Assembly (NCBI RefSeq): GCF_009745975.1
Contig: NZ_WHOL01000117.1
Coordinates: forward strand, 241,392 to 305,391
Length of the DNA stretch: 64,000 nucleotides
Direction: 5' to 3'
Source: Actinokineospora pegani
GTDB lineage: Bacteria; Actinomycetota; Actinomycetes; Mycobacteriales; Pseudonocardiaceae
Positions 43,293-51,534 of the stretch are shown here, piece by piece. Made by a program: the position numbers and the translations under genes. The notes under the pieces were generated by a model. It made no database searches. It saw only the letters and a list, made by a program, of their open reading frames with translations, and had not been told where the DNA came from. The first letter of the stretch is position 1. Each line of letters begins with the position of its first letter.

Positions 43293-44333
43293 TCAGCCGC
43301 GGTCGCGCGGCGGGGCGGGCTTCATCCGGATCGTCGGCTGGTCGACGGGCCTGCCGTTCGGCGCCGCCTTGCCGTTGACCGGGGCGGCGCTGGGCGCCGG
43401 GGACTTGCCGTTGACCGGCGGGGCGCCGGCGACGGGGGGCTTGGCCGCGGCGGGGGTGGTGGGGCCGGGCGCCTGGGCGGGCTGCTGGCCCGTGGCCACC
43501 GGGGTGGCGGGCGGGGACGGGGTCTGGCGGGGCTCGCCGGGCAGCACGCGACGGACCGGCGGCACGTCGCCGCGGGCGGGCAGGGCGCGCGGGTCGGGGC
43601 CGCGCTCGACCGGGGCGCGGTGCTCGGGGCCCCGCGTCGGGGCTGGGGCCGGGTCGCCGCCGGTGGGCTCGGGGGTCGGCTCGTCGGCGGCGGTGTCCTC
43701 GTCGGCCTCGTCGGGGCGCTTGCGGGTCTGGTAGCTCTCGACCCCGTAGACGGTGGCCAGGCTGGCGATCAGGCCAAGGACCAGCGCCACGCCACCCGCC
43801 CGCAGCTTGCCGCCGCGCATCGGCTCCGGCTCGGTCGGCGGGACGACGTCGTCGACCCGGATGAAGGTCTCCGGGGCCGCGCCGAGCGCCTCCTGGCGCT
43901 TGGTCAGCTCGGACCGCACCAGGTCCAGCACGGTCGTCACCAACCGCCGCGAGCCCTCCTCGTCGGCGCTCTCGGCGGTGACGCTGATGAACGGACCGGT
44001 GTCGGAGCCGCCCGCGAGCAGGAACTTGTGGTCGGACTTGTCCGCGCCGAGGCCCTTGACCACCTCGGGGGTGTTGATGCTCTGCACCACGATCAGCGCT
44101 GAGATCGACAGGCTGGACTGGAACGCCAGCAGCGGGTTGGTCTGCCCGCTGTCCTTGTCCTGGACCTGGGTGGGCCCGCTGGTCGGCGCGGTCAGCACGA
44201 GCGTGCCGGTCGACTCGTAGTGCATGGGCGTGGCCGCGTACACGCCCGCGGCCAGGCCGAGCGAGACGACGAAGACGGGGACCGCCACGTACCACCGCTT
44301 GAGCAGAACCAGCAGTGTCTTCCAGAAGTCCAT
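43293..44333 (-). CDS. Wzz/chain-length determinant-like protein with long cytoplasmic tail
   Basis: A 346-residue protein. Helix 1 (about 15-35, YVAVPVFVVSLGLAAGVYA) starts a periplasmic-type domain with TPMHYESTGTLVLTAP, as in Wzz/YveK proteins, and helix 2 lies at about 185-205. The C-terminal 140 residues are a Pro/Ala/Gly-rich disordered tail without the tyrosine-kinase domain. It likely controls polymer length. ATG 44333 is the natural start. The first gene of the contiguous operon block. Confidence 0.88.
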   Translation of the reverse strand: MDFWKTLLVLLKRWYVAVPVFVVSLGLAAGVYAATPMHYESTGTLVLTAPTSGPTQVQDKDSGQTNPLLAFQSSLSISALIVVQSINTPEVVKGLGADKSDHKFLLAGGSDTGPFISVTAESADEEGSRRLVTTVLDLVRSELTKRQEALGAAPETFIRVDDVVPPTEPEPMRGGKLRAGGVALVLGLIASLATVYGVESYQTRKRPDEADEDTAADEPTPEPTGGDPAPAPTRGPEHRAPVERGPDPRALPARGDVPPVRRVLPGEPRQTPSPPATPVATGQQPAQAPGPTTPAAAKPPVAGAPPVNGKSPAPSAAPVNGKAAPNGRPVDQPTIRMKPAPPRDRG

Positions 44334-44476
44334 CAGCGCCCCAACACCCGATGCCCGGCCGGTCACGGTCGTGGTTACGGCCTACTGGACAGTCAATCGT
44401 GGACACGCGGAGGACCGTTACTCCACGTGATGTCGCTGCTGGCTCACTAACCCGTTTGTTCGATTATCAGTGACAA

Positions 44477-46108
44477 CTACGGATTGAGTTCCGTACGGTA
44501 TCTCCACACTCGGTAGGAAGTTCCGTCCTCGATGGGGTCGTTGAGCACTAGGTCGCGGTCGCAAACGACCACCGACGCCTTCGCCCCGGCGCCCTGGGCG
44601 GGCTCGGCGAACCGCACGCACCCCGGGTTGGCCGGGTCCGGGGCGCCCGGCTCCGCGTCACCGCGCCCGTAGAGCGCCACCCCCCGCCGCGCCAGGAAGC
44701 GGTTGACCCGCCCGCCGCGCAGCGCGTCGAGGTACTCGGCCGAGTTGACCAGCCCCTCCAGGTGCACCAGCGGCCTGGTCAGGTGGTAGCCGAGGCTGCC
44801 CGCCCGGTCGCCCACCGCGATCGGGACGCCCAGCGGCAGCAGCCGGTCGACCCGGGCCGCGACCGCGGGCCCGGCCTCGATGAACGCCGCCCGCTGCACC
44901 CCACCGCCCGCGACCCGCACCCCGTTGACCGCCGCCGCCGCGAGCACGAGCAGCGCCACCACCGACGCGGCCAGGACCCGCACCGGCACCCGGGTGGCGA
45001 ACCGGGCGAGCACGGCGGGCAGGGCGAACACCAGGGCCGTCGGCGCGGCGGAGAAGTACCAGGGCCACAACTGCCAGGACGAGGTCAGCGCGTAGTACCC
45101 GACGGTCAGCACCCCGCCCGCGAGCACCACGGCGCCGAACCGGGCCGCGACGTCGAGCCGCTCGCTGACGGGGAAGACCAGGGCGACCACGACGACGACC
45201 ACAGCCAGCGCGCCCAGCCACGTGCCCCGCCCGAACAGCACCGGCGCCGAGGCGAACTGGCCGACGACGTCGAGGTTGAACCCGCTGCCGCCCAGCGCCT
45301 TGGCCTGCCCGGACACCGGCGCAGGCGTGCCGAACCCGACCAGGTTGACCACGACGTAGCCGCTGAGCAGCACCGCGGGCCAGACCGCCAGCGACACGGT
45401 CAGCAGCACCCACCGGCGCCCGGCCCGCCGCCAGGTCAGCGCGGCGAGCAGGCCGAGCAGGACCATCGGGAACACCGCGTCCAGCCTGGCCAGCACGACC
45501 AGGCCCATGAGCACGCCCGCCGACCTGGCCCGCACCACGCCGAAGTCCGGGGCGGTGAAGCCGTCGGTGCGCACGTAGGTGGCGCCGAGCCAGCACACGG
45601 CCAGCAGCAGCAGGCCGGTCTCCATCCCGGAGAAGAAGAAGGCGGGCCCGGTCGCCCCGAGCAGCAGCAGCGGCGCGGCGGCGACCGCGACGAGGACCGG
45701 TCTGCCGGTGTGCGCGCCCACGCGGTCGATGAAGCGGGCGCAGACGATCACGACCACCGACGAGAGGCACGTCACAACCACCAGGGCCGCGTGACCGTGC
45801 GCGACGGCGAACACCGGGACCAGGAGCAGCAACCACAGCGGGTGATACCCGTTGGTGAGGTCGATCCCGTTGAAGGTCGACCCGGCGCCCTCGGCCAGCC
45901 GTCGCGCGACGCCGAAGTAGTAGAAGGCGTCGTCGTCGAACAGCCCGACCGCCCGGTCGTAGGGGACCACGGACACGAGCACCACCCGCACGGCGGCGAG
46001 AGCGCAGGCCAGAAAGGTCGCGGTGAGCCAGAGGGGGGCCTTGGCCACCGCTGGGGGCGGGGCCTGGTGGCGACCGGGCACGACGACCGGGCGGCTGCTC
46101 GCGCGCAT
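44477..46108 (-). CDS. GT-C-type membrane glycosyltransferase (polyprenyl-sugar dependent)
   Basis: A 543-residue protein with about 10-12 membrane helices. The first extracellular loop has LFDDDAFYYFGVARRLAEG with the acidic DD motif of GT-C enzymes, then NGYHPLWLLLLVP. The C-terminal 130 residues are soluble and outside. The likely donor is a polyprenyl-phosphate sugar. The gene is on the same strand as the Wzz operon, 143 bases before it, and divergent from the beta-helix lipoprotein gene. ATG 46108 has GGGGAACG upstream. Confidence 0.8.
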   Translation of the reverse strand: MRASSRPVVVPGRHQAPPPAVAKAPLWLTATFLACALAAVRVVLVSVVPYDRAVGLFDDDAFYYFGVARRLAEGAGSTFNGIDLTNGYHPLWLLLLVPVFAVAHGHAALVVVTCLSSVVVIVCARFIDRVGAHTGRPVLVAVAAAPLLLLGATGPAFFFSGMETGLLLLAVCWLGATYVRTDGFTAPDFGVVRARSAGVLMGLVVLARLDAVFPMVLLGLLAALTWRRAGRRWVLLTVSLAVWPAVLLSGYVVVNLVGFGTPAPVSGQAKALGGSGFNLDVVGQFASAPVLFGRGTWLGALAVVVVVVALVFPVSERLDVAARFGAVVLAGGVLTVGYYALTSSWQLWPWYFSAAPTALVFALPAVLARFATRVPVRVLAASVVALLVLAAAAVNGVRVAGGGVQRAAFIEAGPAVAARVDRLLPLGVPIAVGDRAGSLGYHLTRPLVHLEGLVNSAEYLDALRGGRVNRFLARRGVALYGRGDAEPGAPDPANPGCVRFAEPAQGAGAKASVVVCDRDLVLNDPIEDGTSYRVWRYRTELNP

Positions 46109-46236
46109 CCGACGTTCCCCGTTCTCGAATCGACTTCCCGTGCGCTTAGTCATCGCCGAGGTGCCCGGATCGTTACAGAACGTCGTCCGGACGCCGCCGG
46201 ACCTGACCCACGGATCGTGACCATTCGGCACCCCGC

Positions 46237-46278
46237 ATTGTGATTCTATTGTGATCCCCCCGGCGATGTGCTTAGAGT
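46237..46278 (+). promoter_or_regulatory. Promoter with tandem ATTGTGAT boxes
   Basis: ATTGTGAT occurs at 46237-46244 and again at 46248-46255, exactly 11 bp (one helix turn) apart. The second copy contains TTGTGA (46249-46254), a possible -35 box 18 bases before TAGAGT (46273-46278), a TANNNT -10. The start codon of the beta-helix gene is 48 bases downstream. An activator or repressor may bind the tandem boxes. Confidence 0.45.
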
Positions 46279-46325
46279 GCCGACGCCTCTTGCCGAGATC
46301 ACCGACCCCAAGGAGGAGAGCCTCG

Positions 46326-47453
46326 ATGCCGGAGAGCCATAGACGCCGGAGAGGGCCCGGTTTCGCCCTCGCCGCCGCCGGTCTGCTGCTGTCGGCCACC
46401 GGATGCAAGCCGCTCGCCGGGAAGCCCGCCCCCGACCTCCCCGAACTGCCCCCGCCCGCGTACGTGGCCCCGCCCTCCGAGGCGCCGCAGGCCCCGCCGG
46501 AGCCGACCGCCCCCACCGAGGTCCTGCCGCCCGCCCCCGCGCCGGGCGCGACCGCCACGCTCTCCCCCGGCACCCAGAAGCCGCCCCCGTCCACGCCGCG
46601 GCCGCCCGCGCCCGGTGGCGCGCCCGCGGCGGCCCAGGTCCCCGCCCCCGGCCAGGTCGGCTTCGTCGGCGACCGGGCCAGGCTCAAGGTCGTCGACGGC
46701 CCCGGCTCCGCCCCGCCCGGCACCACCTGGAACGAGGGCGCGCTGCGCTTCGGCGGCACCGTGACCCTCGACGGCGTGTGGGTCAAGGGCGGCATCGAGT
46801 ACCACGGCGGCGGCAAGCTGACCATCCGCAACTCGGTGATCGAGGGCAACCGCAAGAGCTGGTCGCCGATCCTGGGCAACGGCGGGCACATCGACGTCCG
46901 CGACACCACGGTCACCTACAACGACTCCGAGTGGCCGGGCAAGGCCTGGGGCAACGGAGCCATCCACGGCGACGCCACCGTCACGGTCATCCGCTGCGAC
47001 ATCTCGGGCACCCCCGACGGCATCCAGAACGGCCCCGGCAAGAGCCTCATCGAGCAGAACCACATCCACGACCTGCTGCGCGCGGGCACCTACCCCAACA
47101 ACACCCACAACGACGGCATCCAGGCCTACGGCGGCTCCGACCTGGTGATCCGCTACAACCGAATCGACATCAGCGCCGACGGCAAGGCCTACGACGGCAC
47201 CCACCAGAACGGCGCCGTCTTCCTCATGTCCAGCGAAAGCCCCAGCACCGGCATCCAGATCGTGGGCAACTACCTGTCAGGCGGCGGCTACACCCTCCGC
47301 GTGGGAGCCTCCACCAAGAACGCCGTCATCAAGGACAACACCTTCGGCCCCACCACCGGCGGCTGGGGCGAAGTCCTCCTGGACAACGGCGCCACAGTCG
47401 CCGAGTGGCAGAACAACAAGAACGCAGCGAACAACCAACTGAACAAGCCGTAA
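46326..47453 (+). CDS. Right-handed parallel beta-helix lipoprotein
   Basis: A 375-residue exported protein. A basic N-terminus and hydrophobic core lead to the lipobox ATGC near residue 27. A Pro-rich stalk (about 35-115) follows. The rest (about 140-360) shows the repeated turns of a pectate-lyase-like beta-helix, such as GGGKLTIRNSVIEGN and VIRCDISGTPDGIQN, with HNDGIQAYGGSD near the likely active face. ATG 46326 has GGAGGAG upstream. Family members are often polysaccharide lyases, hydrolases or epimerases; the gene lies inside a polysaccharide locus, so a modifying enzyme is likely. Confidence 0.88.
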   Translation: MPESHRRRRGPGFALAAAGLLLSATGCKPLAGKPAPDLPELPPPAYVAPPSEAPQAPPEPTAPTEVLPPAPAPGATATLSPGTQKPPPSTPRPPAPGGAPAAAQVPAPGQVGFVGDRARLKVVDGPGSAPPGTTWNEGALRFGGTVTLDGVWVKGGIEYHGGGKLTIRNSVIEGNRKSWSPILGNGGHIDVRDTTVTYNDSEWPGKAWGNGAIHGDATVTVIRCDISGTPDGIQNGPGKSLIEQNHIHDLLRAGTYPNNTHNDGIQAYGGSDLVIRYNRIDISADGKAYDGTHQNGAVFLMSSESPSTGIQIVGNYLSGGGYTLRVGASTKNAVIKDNTFGPTTGGWGEVLLDNGATVAEWQNNKNAANNQLNKP

Positions 47454-47494
47454 AACACCCCACCCAAGTCCCCCGGAGCCCGGCCTACGGAAAG

Positions 47495-47638
47495 GCTGGA
47501 TCGGGTGGTTCTGTGGTTGGGGGAGGCGATCATGTGCAAGCCTCGGAAGGCGGTGAGAGTGCCCTTCCCCTCACTTTTGACCCTCACGCACATGATCGTC
47601 GTAGGGGTCCCCGGCCACACAGAACCACCCGATCCAGC
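47495..47638. repeat. Large imperfect inverted repeat between convergent genes
   Basis: Outer arms 47495-47515 and 47618-47638 are perfect 21-bp complements. Inside, an 11-bp stem (47527-47537 with 47588-47598) and a short GTGAG/CTCAC stem (47553-47557 with 47570-47574) continue toward the same centre. The whole 144-bp element can fold into one interrupted hairpin. It lies between the beta-helix gene and the convergent beta-propeller gene. Confidence 0.85.
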
Positions 47639-47652
47639 ACCCCCCAAGCCCC

Positions 47653-48612
47653 TCAAGCAGGCGAAGGCGACGAAGCAGCCTCCACCAGCACCCGAGGCCC
47701 CCCACCCCCATCAGCAGCCGAAGAGTAAATCGTCGGATATCCCCCCTCCCGCACCTTCGCATAAGCCAAGGTCCCCCCGTCAATCCAAGCCGCCTGGTCA
47801 TCCACCCCGTCCGACCCAGGCAACTCCCGCTCCACCCCAGACCCCAACTCCAACACGAACAACTGCCACCCGCCCAACCGCCCCCCGCGCTTCTTGTAAG
47901 CGACCCGCTCCTCATCCGGCGACAACGACGGGCACTCCGCCCCCGCCCGAACCGTCTCCATCGTCCTCCCCCGCAAATCCCCCTTCACCAACCACGTCTG
48001 GTTCCCAGACCCCAGAGTCGCGTAGAACGTGTTGTCATCCGAAGCGACCGTCACACCCCAGTAGTTCTCATTCACCCGGTCATCCGGCACCCCCTCGATG
48101 GTCGTCTGAAACCCCTCAAGCGTCTCGAGCAACGACCCGTCCCGCAGATCCAGCACCCCGGTCCGGGTGGAGAAACCACCAGGCGCCAGGTACGAGTCCC
48201 CGGTCACGAACACGGTCCACGACACGACCTGCCCCGAAGCGGAGACCCGAGCGCGACTGGGCGTCCCCGGCAACGGCACGGACCGCACCTCCCGGTCCCC
48301 CCGGAACACCGCAGCCTCGTACGCCCCGGGCAGGCTCATCCGCAGGCACACGGTGGTGCCGCCCGCCGTGTACACCCGCAAGCACTTCAACGACCCGGAC
48401 ACCCGATGACCCGAACCATCCACAGAGGTCACCGCGTTCTGCCCGCCGCCGTTGTCCACATAGACCAGACCGGACGCCACGGCCGCACCCGGGCCAGTGC
48501 CCGCCCGCTGGTCCACCACGGTCCGCACGACGTAGACGGCGGAGGCGACGACGACCAGGACGATCGCCACCACCCCGACCGCGATCCGGTTCCGACCGAG
48601 CCAGGCCCTCAC
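47653..48612 (-). CDS. TolB-like beta-propeller protein with membrane anchor
   Basis: A 319-residue protein. One helix at about 8-30 (IAVGVVAIVLVVVASAVYVV) anchors an extracellular domain with repeated propeller-like elements such as ECPSLSPDEERVAYKKR and DDQAAWIDGGTLAYAK, as in TolB/WD40-like proteins. The GTG 48612 overlaps the MFS stop (GTGA). The pair seems to function together; the ligand is unknown. Its 3' third has a C/A-rich plus strand unlike its 5' part. Confidence 0.8.
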   Translation of the reverse strand: MRAWLGRNRIAVGVVAIVLVVVASAVYVVRTVVDQRAGTGPGAAVASGLVYVDNGGGQNAVTSVDGSGHRVSGSLKCLRVYTAGGTTVCLRMSLPGAYEAAVFRGDREVRSVPLPGTPSRARVSASGQVVSWTVFVTGDSYLAPGGFSTRTGVLDLRDGSLLETLEGFQTTIEGVPDDRVNENYWGVTVASDDNTFYATLGSGNQTWLVKGDLRGRTMETVRAGAECPSLSPDEERVAYKKRGGRLGGWQLFVLELGSGVERELPGSDGVDDQAAWIDGGTLAYAKVREGGYPTIYSSAADGGGGPRVLVEAASSPSPA

Positions 48613-49844
48613 CGCGCCACCTCCGGACGGATCAGCAGGTACGTGCACGCCAGGGCGGCCAGCATGGTCCCAATCGCGATCCACACCGACGGGGTGAACG
48701 CCAGGCTCTGCAGCAGCAGCCCGAAGCCGACCGACGAGGCGAACCGGGCCAACGCCTGCCCGGTCTGCACGATAGACAGCCCGCCCGCGCGCAGGTGCTC
48801 CGGCACCAGGGTCGCCCCGTGGGCCATCAGCACCCCGTCGGTCGCGGCGTAGAACAGCCCGTGCAGCGCCACCGTCAGCAGCACCAGCGGCAGGCCGGAG
48901 AACGGGCCGAGCAGCAGCAGGTAGACCGCCAGCAGCAGCACGTGCCCGGCGAAGAACACCCGCCACCGGCCCACCCGGTCGGCGAACCGGCCCAGCGGGG
49001 TGGCGGCGAGCAGGAAGGTCAGCGCGGTGCCCACCGGCATCAGGGCCAGCCAGGTCGGCGAGACCCCGGCGGCCTGCTGGAGCACGACGAACACGAACGC
49101 GTCGGAGATCGTGGCCAGGCCCAGCAGGGCGGCGGCGATGGTCGTGCGGCGCACCCCGCGCAGGCGCAGCAGACCCCCCAGCGCGCGCAGCGACACCGCC
49201 CCCTTCACCCGCTGCGGCGGGGGCTGGCGGACGAAGGCGACCAGGACGATCAGGCCGATGAGACCGAAGCAGAAGCTGATCGCGAAGATCGGCCCCGGGC
49301 TGGTGGTCAGCCAGGTCAGCACGGCGAAGGTGGCCAGCGGGCCGATGAGCGCGCCGATGGTGTCCATCGTCCGGTGCACGCCGAACGCCGCGCCCAGCTT
49401 GTCCGGCGTGGTGACCAGGGAGATCATCGCGTCCCGGGGCGCGGTGCGCAGGCCCTTGCCCGCCCGGTCGACGGCGAGGACACCGCCGAGGCCGAAGGTC
49501 GAGGCGCCGACGGCGGGGAACACGAGCTTGGTCACCGCCGAGAGCCCGTAGCCGACGACGGCCACCGCCTTGTGCCGGTGGACCCGGTCGGCGTAGTAGC
49601 CGCCGACGAGGCGCAGCACGGCGGTGGCCCCGGTGTAGATGCCGTCGAGCAGGCCGAGTTGCAGGTAGCTCATCTGCAGGCTGAAGATCACGTAGACGGG
49701 CAGGAAGGCCGTCACCATCTCGGCGGAGATGTCGGTGAGCAGGCTGACCGTGCCGAGCAGGTAGACCGTGGTCGGGACCCGGCTGACGCGGGGTGCGCCG
49801 GGCGGGGGCGGGCCCTCCGCTGCCCTGGTGGACGCGACGTACAC
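48609..49844 (-). CDS. MFS transporter
   Basis: A 411-residue major-facilitator protein with 12 helices. The helix 2-3 loop reads GGYYADRVHRHKAVAV, the typical MFS motif A, and a second copy lies at about 260-275 (GRFADRVGRWRVFF). The GTG 49844 has GGAGG 9 bases upstream. Neighbouring polysaccharide genes suggest export of a surface-polymer precursor or signal; no ligand is known. Co-transcribed with the propeller gene. Confidence 0.9.
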   Translation of the reverse strand: MYVASTRAAEGPPPPGAPRVSRVPTTVYLLGTVSLLTDISAEMVTAFLPVYVIFSLQMSYLQLGLLDGIYTGATAVLRLVGGYYADRVHRHKAVAVVGYGLSAVTKLVFPAVGASTFGLGGVLAVDRAGKGLRTAPRDAMISLVTTPDKLGAAFGVHRTMDTIGALIGPLATFAVLTWLTTSPGPIFAISFCFGLIGLIVLVAFVRQPPPQRVKGAVSLRALGGLLRLRGVRRTTIAAALLGLATISDAFVFVVLQQAAGVSPTWLALMPVGTALTFLLAATPLGRFADRVGRWRVFFAGHVLLLAVYLLLLGPFSGLPLVLLTVALHGLFYAATDGVLMAHGATLVPEHLRAGGLSIVQTGQALARFASSVGFGLLLQSLAFTPSVWIAIGTMLAALACTYLLIRPEVAR

Positions 49845-50048
49845 CCGACTACACCTCCACCATCACCTGCTGAAACGCTCCCTCTATCGGATCGCGGCAA
49901 CGCTGCGTAACAGAATTTCGGACTGTTGCGAAAAAGACACACAGAGCGTTCGCTGCGCCACTCTTTGAGTCTGGACCGTGTAGCAGGTAACCCGACCGAT
50001 GGATTTGACGATTACCCAGCGTCGGTTTCCTAGCGAATGAGGTCACCC
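49845..50048. promoter_or_regulatory. Divergent control region of MFS and GT4 genes
   Basis: About 200 bases with above-average AT content in 49905-50040. TTGACG at 50005-50010 is a possible -35 for the GT4 gene, but no well-spaced -10 is found. No gene seen. Confidence 0.3.
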
Positions 50049-51464
50049 GTGAGGCGAGAGTCGGGTCCGCACGTCCTGATCATCGTGCAGAACCTGCCGG
50101 TCCCGCTGGATCGCCGGGTGTGGTTGGAGTGCCAGGCGCTGCGCGCGGCCGGGTACGAGGTCTCGGTGATCTGTCCCAAGGGCCCCGGCGACCCCGCCTA
50201 CGCCGAGCTCGACGGCGTCCACCTGTACAAGTACGCCCCGCCCAGGCAGGCCGAGGGCGCGTTCGGCTTCGCCTGGGAGTTCGCCTACTGCTGGGTGCGC
50301 ACCGCGCTGCTGAGCCTCGAGGTGCGCAAGCGCGCCCGCTTCGCGGTGATCCAGGGCTGCAACCCGCCGGACACCTACTGGGCGCTGGCCCTGCCGTGGA
50401 AGCTCGCCGGGGTCCGCTACGTCTTCGACCACCACGACCTCAACCCCGAGGTCTACCGGTCCCGCTTCGGCGAGCCGACCGGGCTGGTCGGCAAGCTTCA
50501 GCTCGCCGCGCTCAAGTGGCTCGAGCGCCGCACGTTCCGCACCGCCGACCGGGTGATCTCCACCAACTCGTCCTACCAGGACATCGCCGTCACCCGCGGC
50601 GGCGTCCCGCGCGAGCACACCACGGTCGTGCGCTCGGGCCCGGACACCACCAAGATGCGCCCGGTCCACGCCCACGAGTCGATCCGCCGCGGTGGTGAGC
50701 ACCTGGTCGCCTACTTGGGGATCATGGGCCCGCAGGACGGTGTGGACGGTGTGCTGCTGGCCGCCGAGCGGATCGTGAAGACCCACGGCCGCACCGACTT
50801 CCGCTTCGCCCTGCTCGGCTTCGGCGACTGCCTCGACGACCTCAAGCGCCAGTGCACCGAGTTGGGCCTGGACGACTACGTCGAGTTCACCGGCCGGGTC
50901 GGGCCGGAGCAGATCGCGAAGTACCTGTCGGCGGCGACGATCGGCCTGTCACCGGACCCGCGCAGCCCGCTCAACGACGTGTCCACCATGAACAAGACCA
51001 TGGAGTACATGGCCTACGCGCTGCCCGTGGTCGCGTACCGGCTCACCGAGACGGTCGTCTCCGGCGGCGACTGCGCCGTCTACGTCGAGCCGGGCGACAG
51101 CGACGGCCTGGCCGACGCCGTGGTCGCCCTGGCCGACGACCCGGACCGGCGCGGCGAGCTCGGCGCGGCGGGCAGGCGGCGGGCCGAGCAGGTGCTCGAC
51201 TGGCGTCCGCAGGCCCAGGCCTACGTGCGGGTGTACGACTCGCTGCTCGACTTCGCCTCCCGGGGACCGTTCCCCGACGGCTGGCCCGCGGTGGACCGGC
51301 GCGAGGACGGCAGTGCGGACGGGGCTGAGGACGAGCTGACCGACCAGTGGGGCAACCGCATGGTCGATCTGCGCGACGAGCGGGCATTGCGCGCGTTCGC
51401 CTCGGCTCGGATGATGGCCCCCGGGGCGCGACCCGCGCCCGCGCGGATCGAGGGCACGGGCTGA
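50049..51464 (+). CDS. Glycosyltransferase family 4
   Basis: A 471-residue retaining glycosyltransferase. HVLIIVQNLPVPLDRRVWLECQAL opens the acceptor domain, and TMNKTMEYMAYALPVVAY near 305-322 is the EX7E-like donor region. An acidic, unrelated tail of about 75 residues follows the catalytic domain. GTG 50049 is chosen over ATG 50037 because GAGG stands 6 bases before the GTG. Together with the UDP-glucose dehydrogenase gene it forms an operon, so it may use UDP-glucuronate or a related donor. Confidence 0.88.
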   Translation: MRRESGPHVLIIVQNLPVPLDRRVWLECQALRAAGYEVSVICPKGPGDPAYAELDGVHLYKYAPPRQAEGAFGFAWEFAYCWVRTALLSLEVRKRARFAVIQGCNPPDTYWALALPWKLAGVRYVFDHHDLNPEVYRSRFGEPTGLVGKLQLAALKWLERRTFRTADRVISTNSSYQDIAVTRGGVPREHTTVVRSGPDTTKMRPVHAHESIRRGGEHLVAYLGIMGPQDGVDGVLLAAERIVKTHGRTDFRFALLGFGDCLDDLKRQCTELGLDDYVEFTGRVGPEQIAKYLSAATIGLSPDPRSPLNDVSTMNKTMEYMAYALPVVAYRLTETVVSGGDCAVYVEPGDSDGLADAVVALADDPDRRGELGAAGRRRAEQVLDWRPQAQAYVRVYDSLLDFASRGPFPDGWPAVDRREDGSADGAEDELTDQWGNRMVDLRDERALRAFASARMMAPGARPAPARIEGTG

Positions 51465-51534
51465 CCGTTCGCGGTCGGCGGCCCCGGCAGGGCCGACAAG
51501 TTCAGCGGGGCTTCATCCACAGGAGGGATTGCAG

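Noticed and set aside
47505..47652. Short open frames over the 144-bp inverted repeat
   Set aside because: No ribosome site, and the sequence is explained by self-complementarity of the repeat.
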